Shown piece after piece: positions 1-8,882 of a DNA stretch of 64,000 nt. The stretch is from assembly GCF_007971225.1 (NCBI RefSeq), contig NZ_CP042435.1, forward strand, positions 4,095,501 through 4,159,500, in the 5' to 3' direction. A model generated the notes under the pieces. The model did no database searches. It was not told the origin of the DNA and saw nothing but the letters and a program-made list of their open reading frames with translations. The DNA is from Panacibacter ginsenosidivorans. Lineage in GTDB: Bacteria > Bacteroidota > Bacteroidia > Chitinophagales > Chitinophagaceae. The position numbers were made by a program, and so were the translations under genes. The number at the start of each line of letters is the position of its first letter. The stretch's first letter is position 1.

Positions 1-891
1 GGCGGGCTAAAAAAAATTACAGGAAAGAATTATGTGGAGAAAACTGTAATTACTGCCATCAAAAATGATATTGCTATTTATGCTATTCATACCAATCTCG
101 ATAATGTCATAAATGGTGTAAATGATAAAATGGCTGATAAACTGGGTTTAATCAATAAGGAAATTCTTGCGCCTAAATCAAACCAGTTAATGAAGCTGTT
201 CACTTTTGTGCCAACAGAACATGCAGCAAAAGTAAGGACAGCAATTTTTGAATCAGGTGGCGGAAATATTGGTAATTACAGCGAATGCAGTTTTAATGCA
301 GAAGGTACGGGCACATTTAAAGCTGGTGATGGTACGGACCCTTTTGTAGGCAAAGTGGGCATACAACATCATGAAAGAGAAGTTAAAATAGAGACAATTT
401 TCCCGGCTTATTTACAGCATAAGATAGTGTCTGCCATGATAAAAGCACATCCTTACGAAGAAGTGGCTTACGATGTGGTGGCACTGGCAAATGAATTTCA
501 GCAGGTGGGCAGCGGACTTGTTGGAGAACTTCCCGAGTGGGTAGAAGAGAGCACTTTCCTTGCGCAAATCAAGACTGCATTTGGACTTTCGGTAATAAGA
601 CATACGCCGTTATTGGCCAAAAAAATAAAAAAGGTGGCCCTTTGCGGCGGGGCGGGTAGCTTTCTTACAGCTAGGGCAATTGCTTCAGGAGCAGATATTT
701 ACATTACAGCAGATGTAAAATATCACGAGTTTTTTGATGCCGACGGCAGGCTGGTAATTGCCGATATTGGTCACTGGGAAAGTGAGCAGTTTACCATTGA
801 CTTGTTGTTTGATATTTTAAAAGCTAAATTCCCTACCTTTGCCGTCCTTAAAACGGAAGTGAAGACAAACCCGGTTAATTATTATAAGTGA
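1..891 (+). CDS. Nif3-like dinuclear metal centre protein (5' partial)
   Basis: Reading frame is open to the window edge: the codons before the GTG at 34 read GGLKKITGKNY, which fits the family, so the true start is upstream and 296 residues are visible. Seen: the N-terminal half ends with the metal-site segment AIHTNLDNV; a central insert with AHPYEEVAYDVVAL matches the CutA/PII-like domain found in YqfO-type members; the C-terminal half has GGAGSF, ITADVKYHEF and ADIGHWESE, which supply the remaining metal ligands. Family knowledge: Nif3/YqfO proteins form hexamers with a dinuclear metal site; their cellular role is unsettled. It is followed by a zinc-ribbon protein gene, a pairing common in Bacteroidota. 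Confidence 0.9.
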   Translation, partial: GGLKKITGKNYVEKTVITAIKNDIAIYAIHTNLDNVINGVNDKMADKLGLINKEILAPKSNQLMKLFTFVPTEHAAKVRTAIFESGGGNIGNYSECSFNAEGTGTFKAGDGTDPFVGKVGIQHHEREVKIETIFPAYLQHKIVSAMIKAHPYEEVAYDVVALANEFQQVGSGLVGELPEWVEESTFLAQIKTAFGLSVIRHTPLLAKKIKKVALCGGAGSFLTARAIASGADIYITADVKYHEFFDADGRLVIADIGHWESEQFTIDLLFDILKAKFPTFAVLKTEVKTNPVNYYK

Positions 892-955
892 GCAGTGAAA
901 GGTGAAATGTGAAAGTGAATTCAGGTTGTAGAGGATGACCATTGAACAGAACGAT

Positions 956-1032
956 AAAGTGATTGCGACGCAACAGGCGATGACACGAAGCACAAAAGCC
1001 GGTATCGAATATCTAAAATCGTACATAAAAAT
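956..1032 (+). repeat. Intergenic REP-like repeat, copy 1
   Basis: Holds the core TTGCGACGCAACAGGCGATG, then GCCGG and an ATAAAAAT end. The ATAAAAAT end runs directly into the start codon of the next gene, so that gene's translation initiation region is built from the repeat. Confidence 0.75.
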
Positions 1033-1788
1033 ATGGCAGCAGTTAAAGATTACTCTGTTGAAGAAAAACTCTCAGCCCTCGTAAGGTTGCAGAAGATCGA
1101 TTCTAAATTAGATGAGATCAAAGTTTTGAAAGGCGAACTTCCGATGGAGGTTAGCGATCTTGAAGATGAACTGCAGGGTCTTAATGCCCGCAGAACCCGT
1201 GTTGAAGAAGAGATCAACGGTATTTCAGAATTTATTGAGCAAAAGAAACTTGCTATAAAAGAATCTGAAGCGCTGGTAAAAAAATACGAAAAGCAAAGCG
1301 AAGCAGTAAAGAACAGCCGCGAGTTTGAAGCTATCAACAAAGAGATAGAAATGCAAACCCTGGAAGGCAAGCTGGCTGATAAACACATTCGGGATGCCAA
1401 CGAAGAACTTGCAGATAAGGCAAAGGCACTTGAAGTAGTTAAAAAACAGATTGCTTCAAGAGAAGCTACACTTGCTCATAAAAAAGGCGAGCTTGACAAG
1501 ATCATTGCGGAAACAGAAAAAGAAGAAAAACATTTCCTGGATATTGCAGACGGCGCCCGTAAAAGTACCGACGAACGCCTGTTGTATTCTTACGATCGTA
1601 TCCGCAGAAGCTACCGCAACGGACTTGCCGTGGTGCCTGTAGTAAGAGATGCCTGCGGTGGTTGCTTCAACGCTATTCCGCCACAGCGCCAGAGCGAAAT
1701 TCGCCAGCGCAAAAAAGTAATGATCTGCGAGAACTGCGGACGCATACTTGTAGACGACGAATTGAATAATACCACAGAAGTAAAATAA
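1033..1788 (+). CDS. Zinc-ribbon coiled-coil protein (CT398-like)
   Basis: A 251-residue protein. Residues about 10-175 are a charged heptad-rich coiled coil (long runs of E, K, A and L). The last 45 residues hold two CxxC knuckles, DACGGC and CENCGR, which form the C4 zinc ribbon of the family. Family knowledge: related proteins (Chlamydia CT398, Helicobacter HP0958) bind RNA polymerase sigma-54 or mRNA/flagellar partners; the role in Bacteroidota is not established. The start is chosen because the ATG follows immediately after the ATAAAAAT end of repeat copy 1. It sits 141 bp after the Nif3-like gene on the same strand and is followed by a hairpin terminator. Confidence 0.85.
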   Translation: MAAVKDYSVEEKLSALVRLQKIDSKLDEIKVLKGELPMEVSDLEDELQGLNARRTRVEEEINGISEFIEQKKLAIKESEALVKKYEKQSEAVKNSREFEAINKEIEMQTLEGKLADKHIRDANEELADKAKALEVVKKQIASREATLAHKKGELDKIIAETEKEEKHFLDIADGARKSTDERLLYSYDRIRRSYRNGLAVVPVVRDACGGCFNAIPPQRQSEIRQRKKVMICENCGRILVDDELNNTTEVK

Positions 1789-1811
1789 CGTTAAAGCGTA
1801 ATAAACCTTTT

Positions 1812-1843
1812 AAAAAGGATGCTGTATTCGGCATCCTTTTTTA
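1812..1843 (+). terminator. Rho-independent terminator after the zinc-ribbon gene
   Basis: AAAGGATGC and GCATCCTTT pair around an 8-base loop and are followed by a T run. Confidence 0.85.
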
Positions 1844-1876
1844 TTTTCGGGCAATCTATGGAAATACCTTTGAAGC

Positions 1877-1936
1877 ATATTATGAGCCGGACAGCATTAC
1901 TACTATATCGCTTTCGTTGCGTCGCACACTTGTGCG
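1877..1936 (-). repeat. Intergenic REP-like repeat, copy 2
   Basis: Reads GAGCCGG, a spacer, then TTTCGTTGCGTCGCACACTT (subtype I, reverse orientation). It lies between the terminator and the start of the TPR gene. Confidence 0.85.
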
Positions 1937-1965
1937 GTAACAATGCTATTCGGCAAAATGCAGTT

Positions 1966-3459
1966 GTGTTCAGAAAATATTTATTTCTTTCAGTTTTGTC
2001 TTTCTTTTCTTTCATTTCCGTAAAAGCAGAAAAAGTTTTTGATTTCAGCACAACCTGTCAACTTGCCTACCAACAGATCAGTAGCCTGAAACTTAATGCA
2101 GGCGAGCAATTGCTGCAGCAGGCAAGAAAGGAAAATCCAGATAACCTTATTCCCGAAATGCTGGAAAGTTATATTGATTTTTATGTGTTGTTTTTTAATG
2201 AAGATCAAAGTGAATATGATAAGCGTTTTGAACATTTTGCTGAGCGATTAGAAAAGATAGAAGAAGGCCCGGAAACTTCTCCATTTTATAATTATTGTCG
2301 CACCGTAGTTTATATGCAAAAGGCTTGTGTAGAAATAAAATTTGGCAGGCAATGGTCTGCAGGATGGAGTTTCAGAAAAGCATTTAGCCTTATAAAAGAA
2401 AATAAAAAAGATTATCCTGCTTTCCAGTTAAACAATATGATCTATGGTCCGATGCAGGTAGCTGCGGGCACCATACCGCCCGGTTATAAATGGCTGGCCA
2501 GCATCTTTGGTATAAAGGGTTCTATAAAAGATGGCATGGCATTGATGCAACAATTTTTGAACAGCAATGATGCAATGGCAAAACTATTTTTTAATGAAGC
2601 AAGTTTTTATTATTGTTATATTCTGTTTTATGTGCAAAATCAGCAGGAAGAAGTATTTCAATTTATTAGCCAGCGAAAGCTGGATGTAGTTAACAACCAC
2701 CTGCTGGCATATATGGCAGCCAACCTTGCCATCAATAACAAAAAGACTGAATACGCAAAAAATGTAATCCTCAACCGGAATCAGTCACCTGAATATTTAA
2801 ACATAGCTGTCTGGGATTTTGAAATGGCTTACGTAAAGATGCATCATCTTGAAACAGCGGAAGCTATTCAGTATTTCCAGCGCTTCTTTAATAAGTTCAA
2901 AGGGAAATTCTATGTAAAAGATGCGTATGAGAAATTAAGCTGGTGCTATTACCTGCAGGGAAATGTAGCTGCTGCTGAAAATGCAAGAAAACAGGTTTTA
3001 GAAAAAGGAAGCCAAATGACAGATGCAGATAAGCAGGCTTCTAAAGATGCTAAAGAAGCAGGCTGGCCCAATCTTTTATTGCTGAAAGTGAGGTTGTTGA
3101 ATGACGGTGGTTATAATACAGAAGCACTGGGTTTATTAAATGGAAAGAGTTCTAATAATTTTGAAAAGCCTGAAGAGAAACTGGAATTTGCTTATCGCGT
3201 TGGCCGCATTTACGATGACATTGGCCGTGACAGCGAAGCTGTAAAAATGTATCTGTTTGCAATAAAGTTAGGACAAAACAGAACGGAATATTATGCAGCA
3301 AGGGCTGCCTTGCAAATAGGATGGATATATGAACGACAAGGTAAGAAAGATGCCGCTATAAAATTTTATACGCAGTGTATGGATATGAAAGATCATGATT
3401 ACAAAGACTCCCTCGATCAAAAAGCTAAAGCTGGTATTGCCAGGTGTGAAGGCACATGA
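1966..3459 (+). CDS. Secreted/periplasmic TPR protein
   Basis: About 497 residues. The frame is open back to an ATG at 1819, but that ATG lies inside the terminator hairpin and the stretch after it is repeat copy 2. The first start that gives a sensible protein is the GTG at 1966, which yields an N-terminal signal peptide (FRKYLFLSVLSFFSFISVKA). The C-terminal third has clear TPR helices (YRVGRIYDDIGRDSEAVKMY and QIGWIYERQGKKDAAIKFY). Function unknown; TPR proteins of this kind act as protein-protein scaffolds in the periplasm. The GTG start is inferred. Confidence 0.75.
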   Translation: MFRKYLFLSVLSFFSFISVKAEKVFDFSTTCQLAYQQISSLKLNAGEQLLQQARKENPDNLIPEMLESYIDFYVLFFNEDQSEYDKRFEHFAERLEKIEEGPETSPFYNYCRTVVYMQKACVEIKFGRQWSAGWSFRKAFSLIKENKKDYPAFQLNNMIYGPMQVAAGTIPPGYKWLASIFGIKGSIKDGMALMQQFLNSNDAMAKLFFNEASFYYCYILFYVQNQQEEVFQFISQRKLDVVNNHLLAYMAANLAINNKKTEYAKNVILNRNQSPEYLNIAVWDFEMAYVKMHHLETAEAIQYFQRFFNKFKGKFYVKDAYEKLSWCYYLQGNVAAAENARKQVLEKGSQMTDADKQASKDAKEAGWPNLLLLKVRLLNDGGYNTEALGLLNGKSSNNFEKPEEKLEFAYRVGRIYDDIGRDSEAVKMYLFAIKLGQNRTEYYAARAALQIGWIYERQGKKDAAIKFYTQCMDMKDHDYKDSLDQKAKAGIARCEGT

Positions 3460-3560
3460 TCTTCAAATTTGATAGCAGTATCATTATTTATTAACATTAG
3501 AAAATTGATACGCCGGTACATCAGCACATTTTCTAATTTGCACATCAGCACATTACTCTT

Positions 3561-5216
3561 ATGCTTCAAAAACTGCACATACAGAACTACGCGATAATAG
3601 ATGAGATAGAAATTGATTTCTCCAAACAGCTTAACATTATAACAGGAGAAACAGGGGCCGGTAAAAGCATCCTGATGGGTGCGTTAAACCTTATACTGGG
3701 AGAACGGGCAGATACATCTGTATTGATGAAAACAGATAAAAAGTGTTTTATCGAAGGATTCTTTGCGATTGACAATAAAGAGCCGGTAAAATTATTTTTG
3801 ACCGAAGAGGAATTTGATGCAGATGATGAATTGGTGTTAAGGAGAGAAATTGCAGCCAATGGGAAATCACGTGCATTTATTAATGATTCACCGGCAACAT
3901 TGCAGCAGTTAAAACAACTTGCTTCTTTGCTTGTAGATCTGCACCAGCAATTTGACACATTAGAACTTGGCGATTCAGATTTTCAACGTGAAGTATTAGA
4001 TGCTCTTGCAGGTAATGCAGAACTGCTTGCTGAATACAAAAAGATATACACCCAATGGCAAAGCGTCTCTAAAGAATTACAGCAATTGCAGCAACAAAAA
4101 AATAATTTTAATAAAGAGCTTGACTATTTCCAGTTTCTTTTTGATGAATTAAACGAGGTTAGCCTGAAAGAAAATGAACTCGAAGATCTTGATGCTGAAC
4201 TGCAGGTGCTTAGCAATGCAGAAGCCATCAAAAGCGCTTTATCAAAAGTTTATTATGAATTAAAAGAAAGTGAAATACCTGTGGCACAATTGATCAAGCA
4301 GCTCATTAACCAGTTGCAACCATTTGCAGGATACAATCATGAAATAGCTGCATTGATAGAGCGATTAAAAAGCACACAGATAGAATTACAGGATATTGCT
4401 TCTGATGCTGAGCATATTGATAACTCAGTAAGCTATGATGAAAAACGCATTGGCCACATCAATGAAAAATTATCTGCCGGGTATAAATTACTGAAGAAAC
4501 ACGGGGTTCAGACTACTAATGAATTATTGCAGATACAACAATCGCTGGAAGAAAAATTACAGGCCGTATTAAATATTGATAACGATATTGCCACAAAAGA
4601 AAAGCAAAACGCACAACTGCATAAAGAGGCAGAAAACTTGGCTGCTAAGATTTCAAAAGCAAGATCATCACAAGCTGAACCGCTTTGCAAAAAGGTAAAC
4701 ACATTACTTACGCAGGTAGGCATGCCCAATGCAAGATTGAAAATAGAAGTGAAAGAAACAGCGCTGTACGAATATGGAAAAGACGATATAGAATTTCTTT
4801 TTGACGCCAATAAAAGCAACCGTTTTGAGCCGCTGCGAAAAGTTGCCAGCGGTGGTGAACTAAGCAGACTGATGCTGTGTATTAAATCTTTGGTAGCAGA
4901 ATCAATTGACTTACCTACGCTGATCTTCGATGAAATAGATACAGGCATTTCCGGTGAAGCAGCCAAGCAGGTTGGTGTTATTATGAAGCAGCTTGCATCA
5001 AGCAGGCAGGTAATAGCAATAACGCACCAGCCGCAGATTGCAGGCAAAGCAGATGCGCATTTTTTTGTGTATAAGGAAATAAAAGGCGATGCTATTAAAA
5101 CGAACATCAGGTTGCTTACAAAAGATGAACGTATTACCACCATTGCACAAATGCTAAGCGGTGAAAAGCCTACTGCTGCTGCATTAGCGAATGCAAGGGA
5201 AATGCTGATGAATTAA
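3561..5216 (+). CDS. recN: DNA repair protein RecN
   Basis: A 551-residue SMC-like ATPase, the usual length. Walker A GETGAGKS is at residues 29-36. A long coiled coil fills the centre (about 160-370), and the C-terminal ATPase half holds the ABC signature ASGGELSRLM, Walker B PTLIFDEIDTGISG and the ITHQPQIA segment. Family knowledge: RecN tethers broken DNA ends during recombinational double-strand break repair. It starts at ATG 3561, after a short AT-rich spacer with the repeated phrase CATCAGCACATT. Confidence 0.97.
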   Translation: MLQKLHIQNYAIIDEIEIDFSKQLNIITGETGAGKSILMGALNLILGERADTSVLMKTDKKCFIEGFFAIDNKEPVKLFLTEEEFDADDELVLRREIAANGKSRAFINDSPATLQQLKQLASLLVDLHQQFDTLELGDSDFQREVLDALAGNAELLAEYKKIYTQWQSVSKELQQLQQQKNNFNKELDYFQFLFDELNEVSLKENELEDLDAELQVLSNAEAIKSALSKVYYELKESEIPVAQLIKQLINQLQPFAGYNHEIAALIERLKSTQIELQDIASDAEHIDNSVSYDEKRIGHINEKLSAGYKLLKKHGVQTTNELLQIQQSLEEKLQAVLNIDNDIATKEKQNAQLHKEAENLAAKISKARSSQAEPLCKKVNTLLTQVGMPNARLKIEVKETALYEYGKDDIEFLFDANKSNRFEPLRKVASGGELSRLMLCIKSLVAESIDLPTLIFDEIDTGISGEAAKQVGVIMKQLASSRQVIAITHQPQIAGKADAHFFVYKEIKGDAIKTNIRLLTKDERITTIAQMLSGEKPTAAALANAREMLMN

Positions 5217-5257
5217 ATTTTATACTGCAATTGTAAAAGTATAATACCTGCATTGCA

Positions 5258-5315
5258 GATGAAAGGATTGCGACGCAAGGGGTGATGCCATAAAAAATTG
5301 CTGCTGGTATCAAAA
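5258..5315 (+). repeat. Intergenic REP-like repeat, copy 3 (degenerate)
   Basis: Contains GATTGCGACGCAAGGGGTGA followed by GCCATAAAAA; shorter and more diverged than the others. Confidence 0.6.
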
Positions 5316-5345
5316 TAATTCAACCATTTGATTTATTTATGTGAC

Positions 5346-5558
5346 ATGAACCTGGATTCATTGATACATACTATAACGCCTGCATTACTCTTTTCGCTGC
5401 CCATTTATTTTATTGCAAAATATTTCGGGAAGAAAATCAACCCACGCAAAAGTTTTTCATTGTTCATCTTGTGGGCACTTGCAGTGCTGTGTGTTTCGTT
5501 TGGCTGGTTCTTCATTTGTATGCTCACATTTTTTAAATTTTTTTCACTACGAGCATAG
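5346..5558 (+). CDS. Small membrane protein of unknown function
   Basis: A 70-residue protein with two hydrophobic segments (about residues 9-25 and 38-63) separated by a short basic loop, GKKINPRKS. The start at ATG 5346 is preferred over an in-frame upstream start because it puts the N terminus right before the first membrane segment. No family recognised. It lies between recN and fabI on the same strand, 39 bp before fabI, and could be co-transcribed with it. Confidence 0.55.
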   Translation: MNLDSLIHTITPALLFSLPIYFIAKYFGKKINPRKSFSLFILWALAVLCVSFGWFFICMLTFFKFFSLRA

Positions 5559-5597
5559 TATTATTTTTACCACATTATCTAATGCAAACCCGTTGAT

Positions 5598-6410
5598 ATG
5601 TCATACAACTTACTAAAAGGAAAGAAAGGAATAATATTCGGTGCACTTGATGAACGCTCCATTGCGTGGAAAACTGCTTTACGCTGTCACGAAGAAGGCG
5701 CACAGATCGTCTTAAGCAATGCACCTGTGGCCATGCGCATGGGCGAGATCAACAAACTGGCTGAAAAAGTAGAAGCGCCTGTTGTTGGCGCCGATGCTAC
5801 CAGCATGGATGATCTCAAAAAATTATTTGAAGAAGCTACCAAACATTTTAATGGTGGTGTTGATTTTGTATTGCATTCTATTGGTATGAGCCTGAATGTG
5901 CGCAAGGGCAAAAGTTATACAGAGCTCGATTATGGTTTTAATCAAAAGACACTTGATATCTCTTCTATGAGTCTGCACCGCGTATTGCGCACGGCATGGG
6001 ACATGGATGCTATTAACGAATGGGGCAGCGTTGTGGCGCTTACTTATATTGCTGCACAGCGTGTGTTTCCTGATTACAGCGAAATGGCTGATGCAAAAGC
6101 ATTGCTCGAAAGTGTTGCACGAAGTTTCGGCTATCATTATGGCGTAAGAAAAAAAGTGCGTGTTAATACTGTGTCGCAGTCACCTACCGCAACTACCGCA
6201 GGCAGTGGCGTTAAAGGTTTTGATGGATTTATAGATTACGCACAAAAAATGAGTCCAATGGGTAATGCGACCGGTGATCAATGTGCTGATTATTGTGTCT
6301 CGCTTTTCAGCGACCTTACACGTATGGTTACCATGCAGAATCTTTTCCATGATGGTGGTTTCAGTTTTACAGGTGTTACACCAGAAGTTATTGCACAGAT
6401 GGGTAAATAA
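5598..6410 (+). CDS. fabI: Enoyl-[acyl-carrier-protein] reductase (NADH), FabI
   Basis: A 270-residue SDR-fold enzyme that catalyses the last reduction of each fatty acid elongation cycle in the cytoplasm. Seen: the FabI-type nucleotide-binding loop GALDERSIAW near the N terminus, the substrate-side segment FVLHSIGMS, and the active-site tyrosine and lysine in the spacing YSEMADAK (Tyr-x6-Lys), followed by RVNTVSQSPTATTAGSG. The C-terminal FHDGGFSFTGV is typical. A hairpin terminator follows. Confidence 0.96.
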   Translation: MSYNLLKGKKGIIFGALDERSIAWKTALRCHEEGAQIVLSNAPVAMRMGEINKLAEKVEAPVVGADATSMDDLKKLFEEATKHFNGGVDFVLHSIGMSLNVRKGKSYTELDYGFNQKTLDISSMSLHRVLRTAWDMDAINEWGSVVALTYIAAQRVFPDYSEMADAKALLESVARSFGYHYGVRKKVRVNTVSQSPTATTAGSGVKGFDGFIDYAQKMSPMGNATGDQCADYCVSLFSDLTRMVTMQNLFHDGGFSFTGVTPEVIAQMGK

Positions 6411-6433
6411 AGTTTCCATGTTTATTTTATATA

Positions 6434-6463
6434 GCACCATGCTGAAAAGCGTGGTGTTTTTTT
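6434..6463 (+). terminator. Terminator after fabI
   Basis: CACCATGCT pairs with AGCGTGGTG over a short loop and is followed by seven T. Confidence 0.8.
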
Positions 6464-6519
6464 ATGTACCCAACAAAAGAATATCTATTAAGCTTTTCTT
6501 GCGTCGCACTCTTGTACTG
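6461..6519 (-). repeat. Intergenic REP-like repeat, copy 4
   Basis: TTTTATGT end, degenerate middle, then TTCTTGCGTCGCACTCTTGT (subtype I, reverse). It abuts the fabI terminator. Confidence 0.8.
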
Positions 6520-6537
6520 TTGTGCTTAATGCAACTT

Positions 6538-7773
6538 TTAGTGATGCAAAAGGTTATCAATTTTCTTTTGGATGGTTTGCTTATCAGTGTTCGTTTTTGC
6601 AAGTACAAGTGCCTGCTGAAAATTTTGCTTTGCTTTTACATTATCAACGCCGGTGTATAATTCACCAAGCAAGACAAAATAGAAATGATTGCTTGTTAAG
6701 TTTAATTTTTCTGCTTCAATGATCGCTTCTTTTTTACTGTTTGCTTTTGAAAGTACAAAGGTTCTGTTAAGCGCTGCAACAGGTGAATATTCTATCTGCA
6801 ATAATTGATTGTATAATTGAAGTATCGCTTCCCACTTTTCTTTTGTATCTGCTTTAATAGTATGCCAGTAAGCAATGCTGGCTTCCAAATGATATTTTGA
6901 AATTTTATTTCCATGTGATGAAAGATTCAGGTGATAAATACCTTTTGTAATTAATTCTTTGTTCCAAAGTGTTTCGTCCTGGTCCTGGTATAAAATTATT
7001 TCGCCGTTTTCATTTTTTCTTGCTTCAAACCGCGAAGCATGAAAACACATTAGAGAATACAAAGCATTTACGTTCGGCAAATTGGTTTGTTCATTTTCAA
7101 TAAGCAGGGAAATCAATCGCATGGCCTCCTGGCAAAGATCTTCACGCAGCACGGTATCATTGCTTTCAGAATAGTAACCTTCACTGAAGAGTAGGTACAA
7201 TGTTGTAAGTACCGCTTCTAACCGTTTATTTATTTCAGTTTTGGAAGGAAATCCGATCTCCACTTTTTCGGTTCTTAATTTTTCTCTTGCCCTGAATAAT
7301 CTTTTATTGATGTTTTCTTTATTAGTTAAAAAAGCATTGGCAATTTCATCAATACCAAATCCGCAAAGAATACGCAATGCCAAACCTATTTGTGCTTCTG
7401 TTGGAATAGCCGGGTGACAAATAGCAAACAACATTTGCAATTGGCTGTCTGTAATATTTTGTTCAGAAAGATCAATTTCAATCTCCTCTGTTTCTAAAGG
7501 GGATGATCTTATTTGCTTTGCAATCTTTCCTTCAAAAATATTATTGCGGGTAATGTAATTCCTTGCCTTGTTTTTTGCAACCGAATAAAGCCATGCTGTT
7601 GGGTTTTGTGGAATTCCTTTATAGGTCCATGTTTCAAGGGCTGTTAAAAAAGTTTCACTGGCAAGGTCTTCTGCAATTTCAATATGTTCAATACCGAAAA
7701 GCTTACAGAGTACAGCGGTTATTTTCCTGAATTCTGTTCTGAATAAATGCGGTATTAATTCCTGTTGATTCAT
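6538..7773 (-). CDS. ECF RNA polymerase sigma factor with DUF6596 tail
   Basis: A 411-residue protein. Residues about 10-75 are sigma region 2 (ASETFLTALETW, PTAWLYSVAKNKARNY). Region 4 follows at about 120-165 (IDEIANAFLTNKENINKRLF, the DNA-binding helices). The remaining 240 residues form the helical C-terminal domain of the SigJ/DUF6596 group, thought to replace an anti-sigma factor by sensing directly. Family knowledge: these sigma factors are usually paired with a YCII-domain protein, and one lies just upstream here. A hairpin lies in the 53 bp between the two, so they may be only partly co-transcribed. Confidence 0.9.
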   Translation of the reverse strand: MNQQELIPHLFRTEFRKITAVLCKLFGIEHIEIAEDLASETFLTALETWTYKGIPQNPTAWLYSVAKNKARNYITRNNIFEGKIAKQIRSSPLETEEIEIDLSEQNITDSQLQMLFAICHPAIPTEAQIGLALRILCGFGIDEIANAFLTNKENINKRLFRAREKLRTEKVEIGFPSKTEINKRLEAVLTTLYLLFSEGYYSESNDTVLREDLCQEAMRLISLLIENEQTNLPNVNALYSLMCFHASRFEARKNENGEIILYQDQDETLWNKELITKGIYHLNLSSHGNKISKYHLEASIAYWHTIKADTKEKWEAILQLYNQLLQIEYSPVAALNRTFVLSKANSKKEAIIEAEKLNLTSNHFYFVLLGELYTGVDNVKAKQNFQQALVLAKTNTDKQTIQKKIDNLLHH

Positions 7774-7787
7774 AGAAATAAAAAAGC

Positions 7788-7820
7788 CCTGTAAAAATAA
7801 AATATCTACAAGGGCTTTTA
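7788..7820 (-). terminator. Hairpin between the YCII gene and the sigma factor gene
   Basis: AAAAGCCCT and AGGGCTTTT pair around a 16-base AT-rich loop with A/T runs on both sides, so it may attenuate read-through from the YCII gene into the sigma factor gene. Confidence 0.6.
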
Positions 7821-7826
7821 CAGTTT

Positions 7827-8180
7827 TTAGTGAACACCATCTCTTTTGGCGATCTTTCTTACCTCTACGCTATTGCCCTCTCCCTGTAAAACAGGGCAGC
7901 CTTTTGCAAACTCCACTGCTTCTTCCACAGAATCTGCTTTAACGGTAATGAACCCACCGATTGTTTCTTTTATATCGCCAAAAGGTCCGTTGGTAACAAC
8001 ATTATTGTGCCATACAACTTTTGAATTTTCGAAAGGTAAACCAGTGCCTCCGCTGAATTTATTTTGTGCAGCAATGCCACCGATCCAGTCCATGGTTTGT
8101 TTCATCCATATCTGCATTTGTTCAGGCGATGCTATTTTGCCGCCATCTTCATGTCTCATGATTAATGCGTACTCGTCCAT
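7827..8180 (-). CDS. YCII-related domain protein
   Basis: A 117-residue protein of the YciI/DGPF family: MDEYALIMRHEDGG at the start, a central loop with KVVWHNNVVTNGPFGDIKET, and the C-terminal EEAVEFAKGCPVLQGEGN with the family's alpha-beta pattern. The conserved NGPFGD segment matches the DGPF box. Its biochemical role is not settled; it is typically encoded beside a DUF6596 sigma factor and is presumed to work with it, as here. Confidence 0.88.
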   Translation of the reverse strand: MDEYALIMRHEDGGKIASPEQMQIWMKQTMDWIGGIAAQNKFSGGTGLPFENSKVVWHNNVVTNGPFGDIKETIGGFITVKADSVEEAVEFAKGCPVLQGEGNSVEVRKIAKRDGVH

Positions 8181-8277
8181 TGTTTTTAAAATTTAATGTT
8201 ATTGAATATTTTGTTTTATACAGTTATAACAAATGAGTTTTGATCAATTGGACAGGTGATAAATTTTTTTTTGCTAA

Positions 8278-8670
8278 TTACAGGTATTGTTTCAGCCACT
8301 CTTTTGCTTCTTTATCATCTGTAAAACTTTTTACTGGAATAGGTGGTGGCTTAAATTTAAACAACATATTCATAATTAGTTTTGAAAGACCAGGTTTTGA
8401 AACCATTGCCATGGCTGAATAAATAACAGGTAATTGCTCTGTTGAAAATTTTCTTGTTTCTTTATCTGGCACGGGAGAATTAGAAAGATAAATTAATAAT
8501 GGAGTTCTTTTGTTATGGGTTATTTGTTTTACCAGGGCAACATTATTTTTAATATTTTCCACTGTTCGTTTTGTACTTTTAGAAAGTGAGACCAGGATAC
8601 CTTCGTTAAACCAGTAGGTGGCTATTTCTCCTTCAACAGTTTTTACGCCGGGTGGTATAATTGCAGACAT
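8278..8670 (-). CDS. STAS/SpoIIAA-like protein of unknown function
   Basis: A 130-residue protein when started at the MSAII methionine; nine extra residues are possible. The alternation of strands and helices (ATYWFNEGILVSLSKS, LLIYLSNSPVPD, SAMAMVSKPGLSKLIMNMLF, ending KEAKEWLKQYL) resembles the SpoIIAA-like fold used by STAS and Sec14-related proteins, where the last helix follows a FTDDKEA turn. I recognise the fold type only; no partner is evident nearby. Confidence 0.6.
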   Translation of the reverse strand: MSAIIPPGVKTVEGEIATYWFNEGILVSLSKSTKRTVENIKNNVALVKQITHNKRTPLLIYLSNSPVPDKETRKFSTEQLPVIYSAMAMVSKPGLSKLIMNMLFKFKPPPIPVKSFTDDKEAKEWLKQYL

Positions 8671-8774
8671 TTTACTGATGTTTATTTGCAATTGCAATGT
8701 AAGTAAATGTTATACTAATATACCTATCGTTTGTGAGCAATGAATTTAGTGTGGTTGATGATATATAGATACGG

Positions 8775-8835
8775 GTACAAGAGTGCGACGCAACGAAAGC
8801 TTGATGCTTATTCTCAAGTCCGGCCCATAAAAATA
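8775..8835 (+). repeat. Intergenic REP-like repeat, copy 5 (best subtype I example)
   Basis: GTACAAGAGTGCGACGCAAC, spacer with GAAAGCTTGATG, then GTCCGGC and CATAAAAATA. It lies 48 bp before truB in the direction of transcription. Confidence 0.9.
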
Positions 8836-8882
8836 TTTCTTCGAAAAATTTACTGCACCTTTGCGCACCTTATATAATTGTA

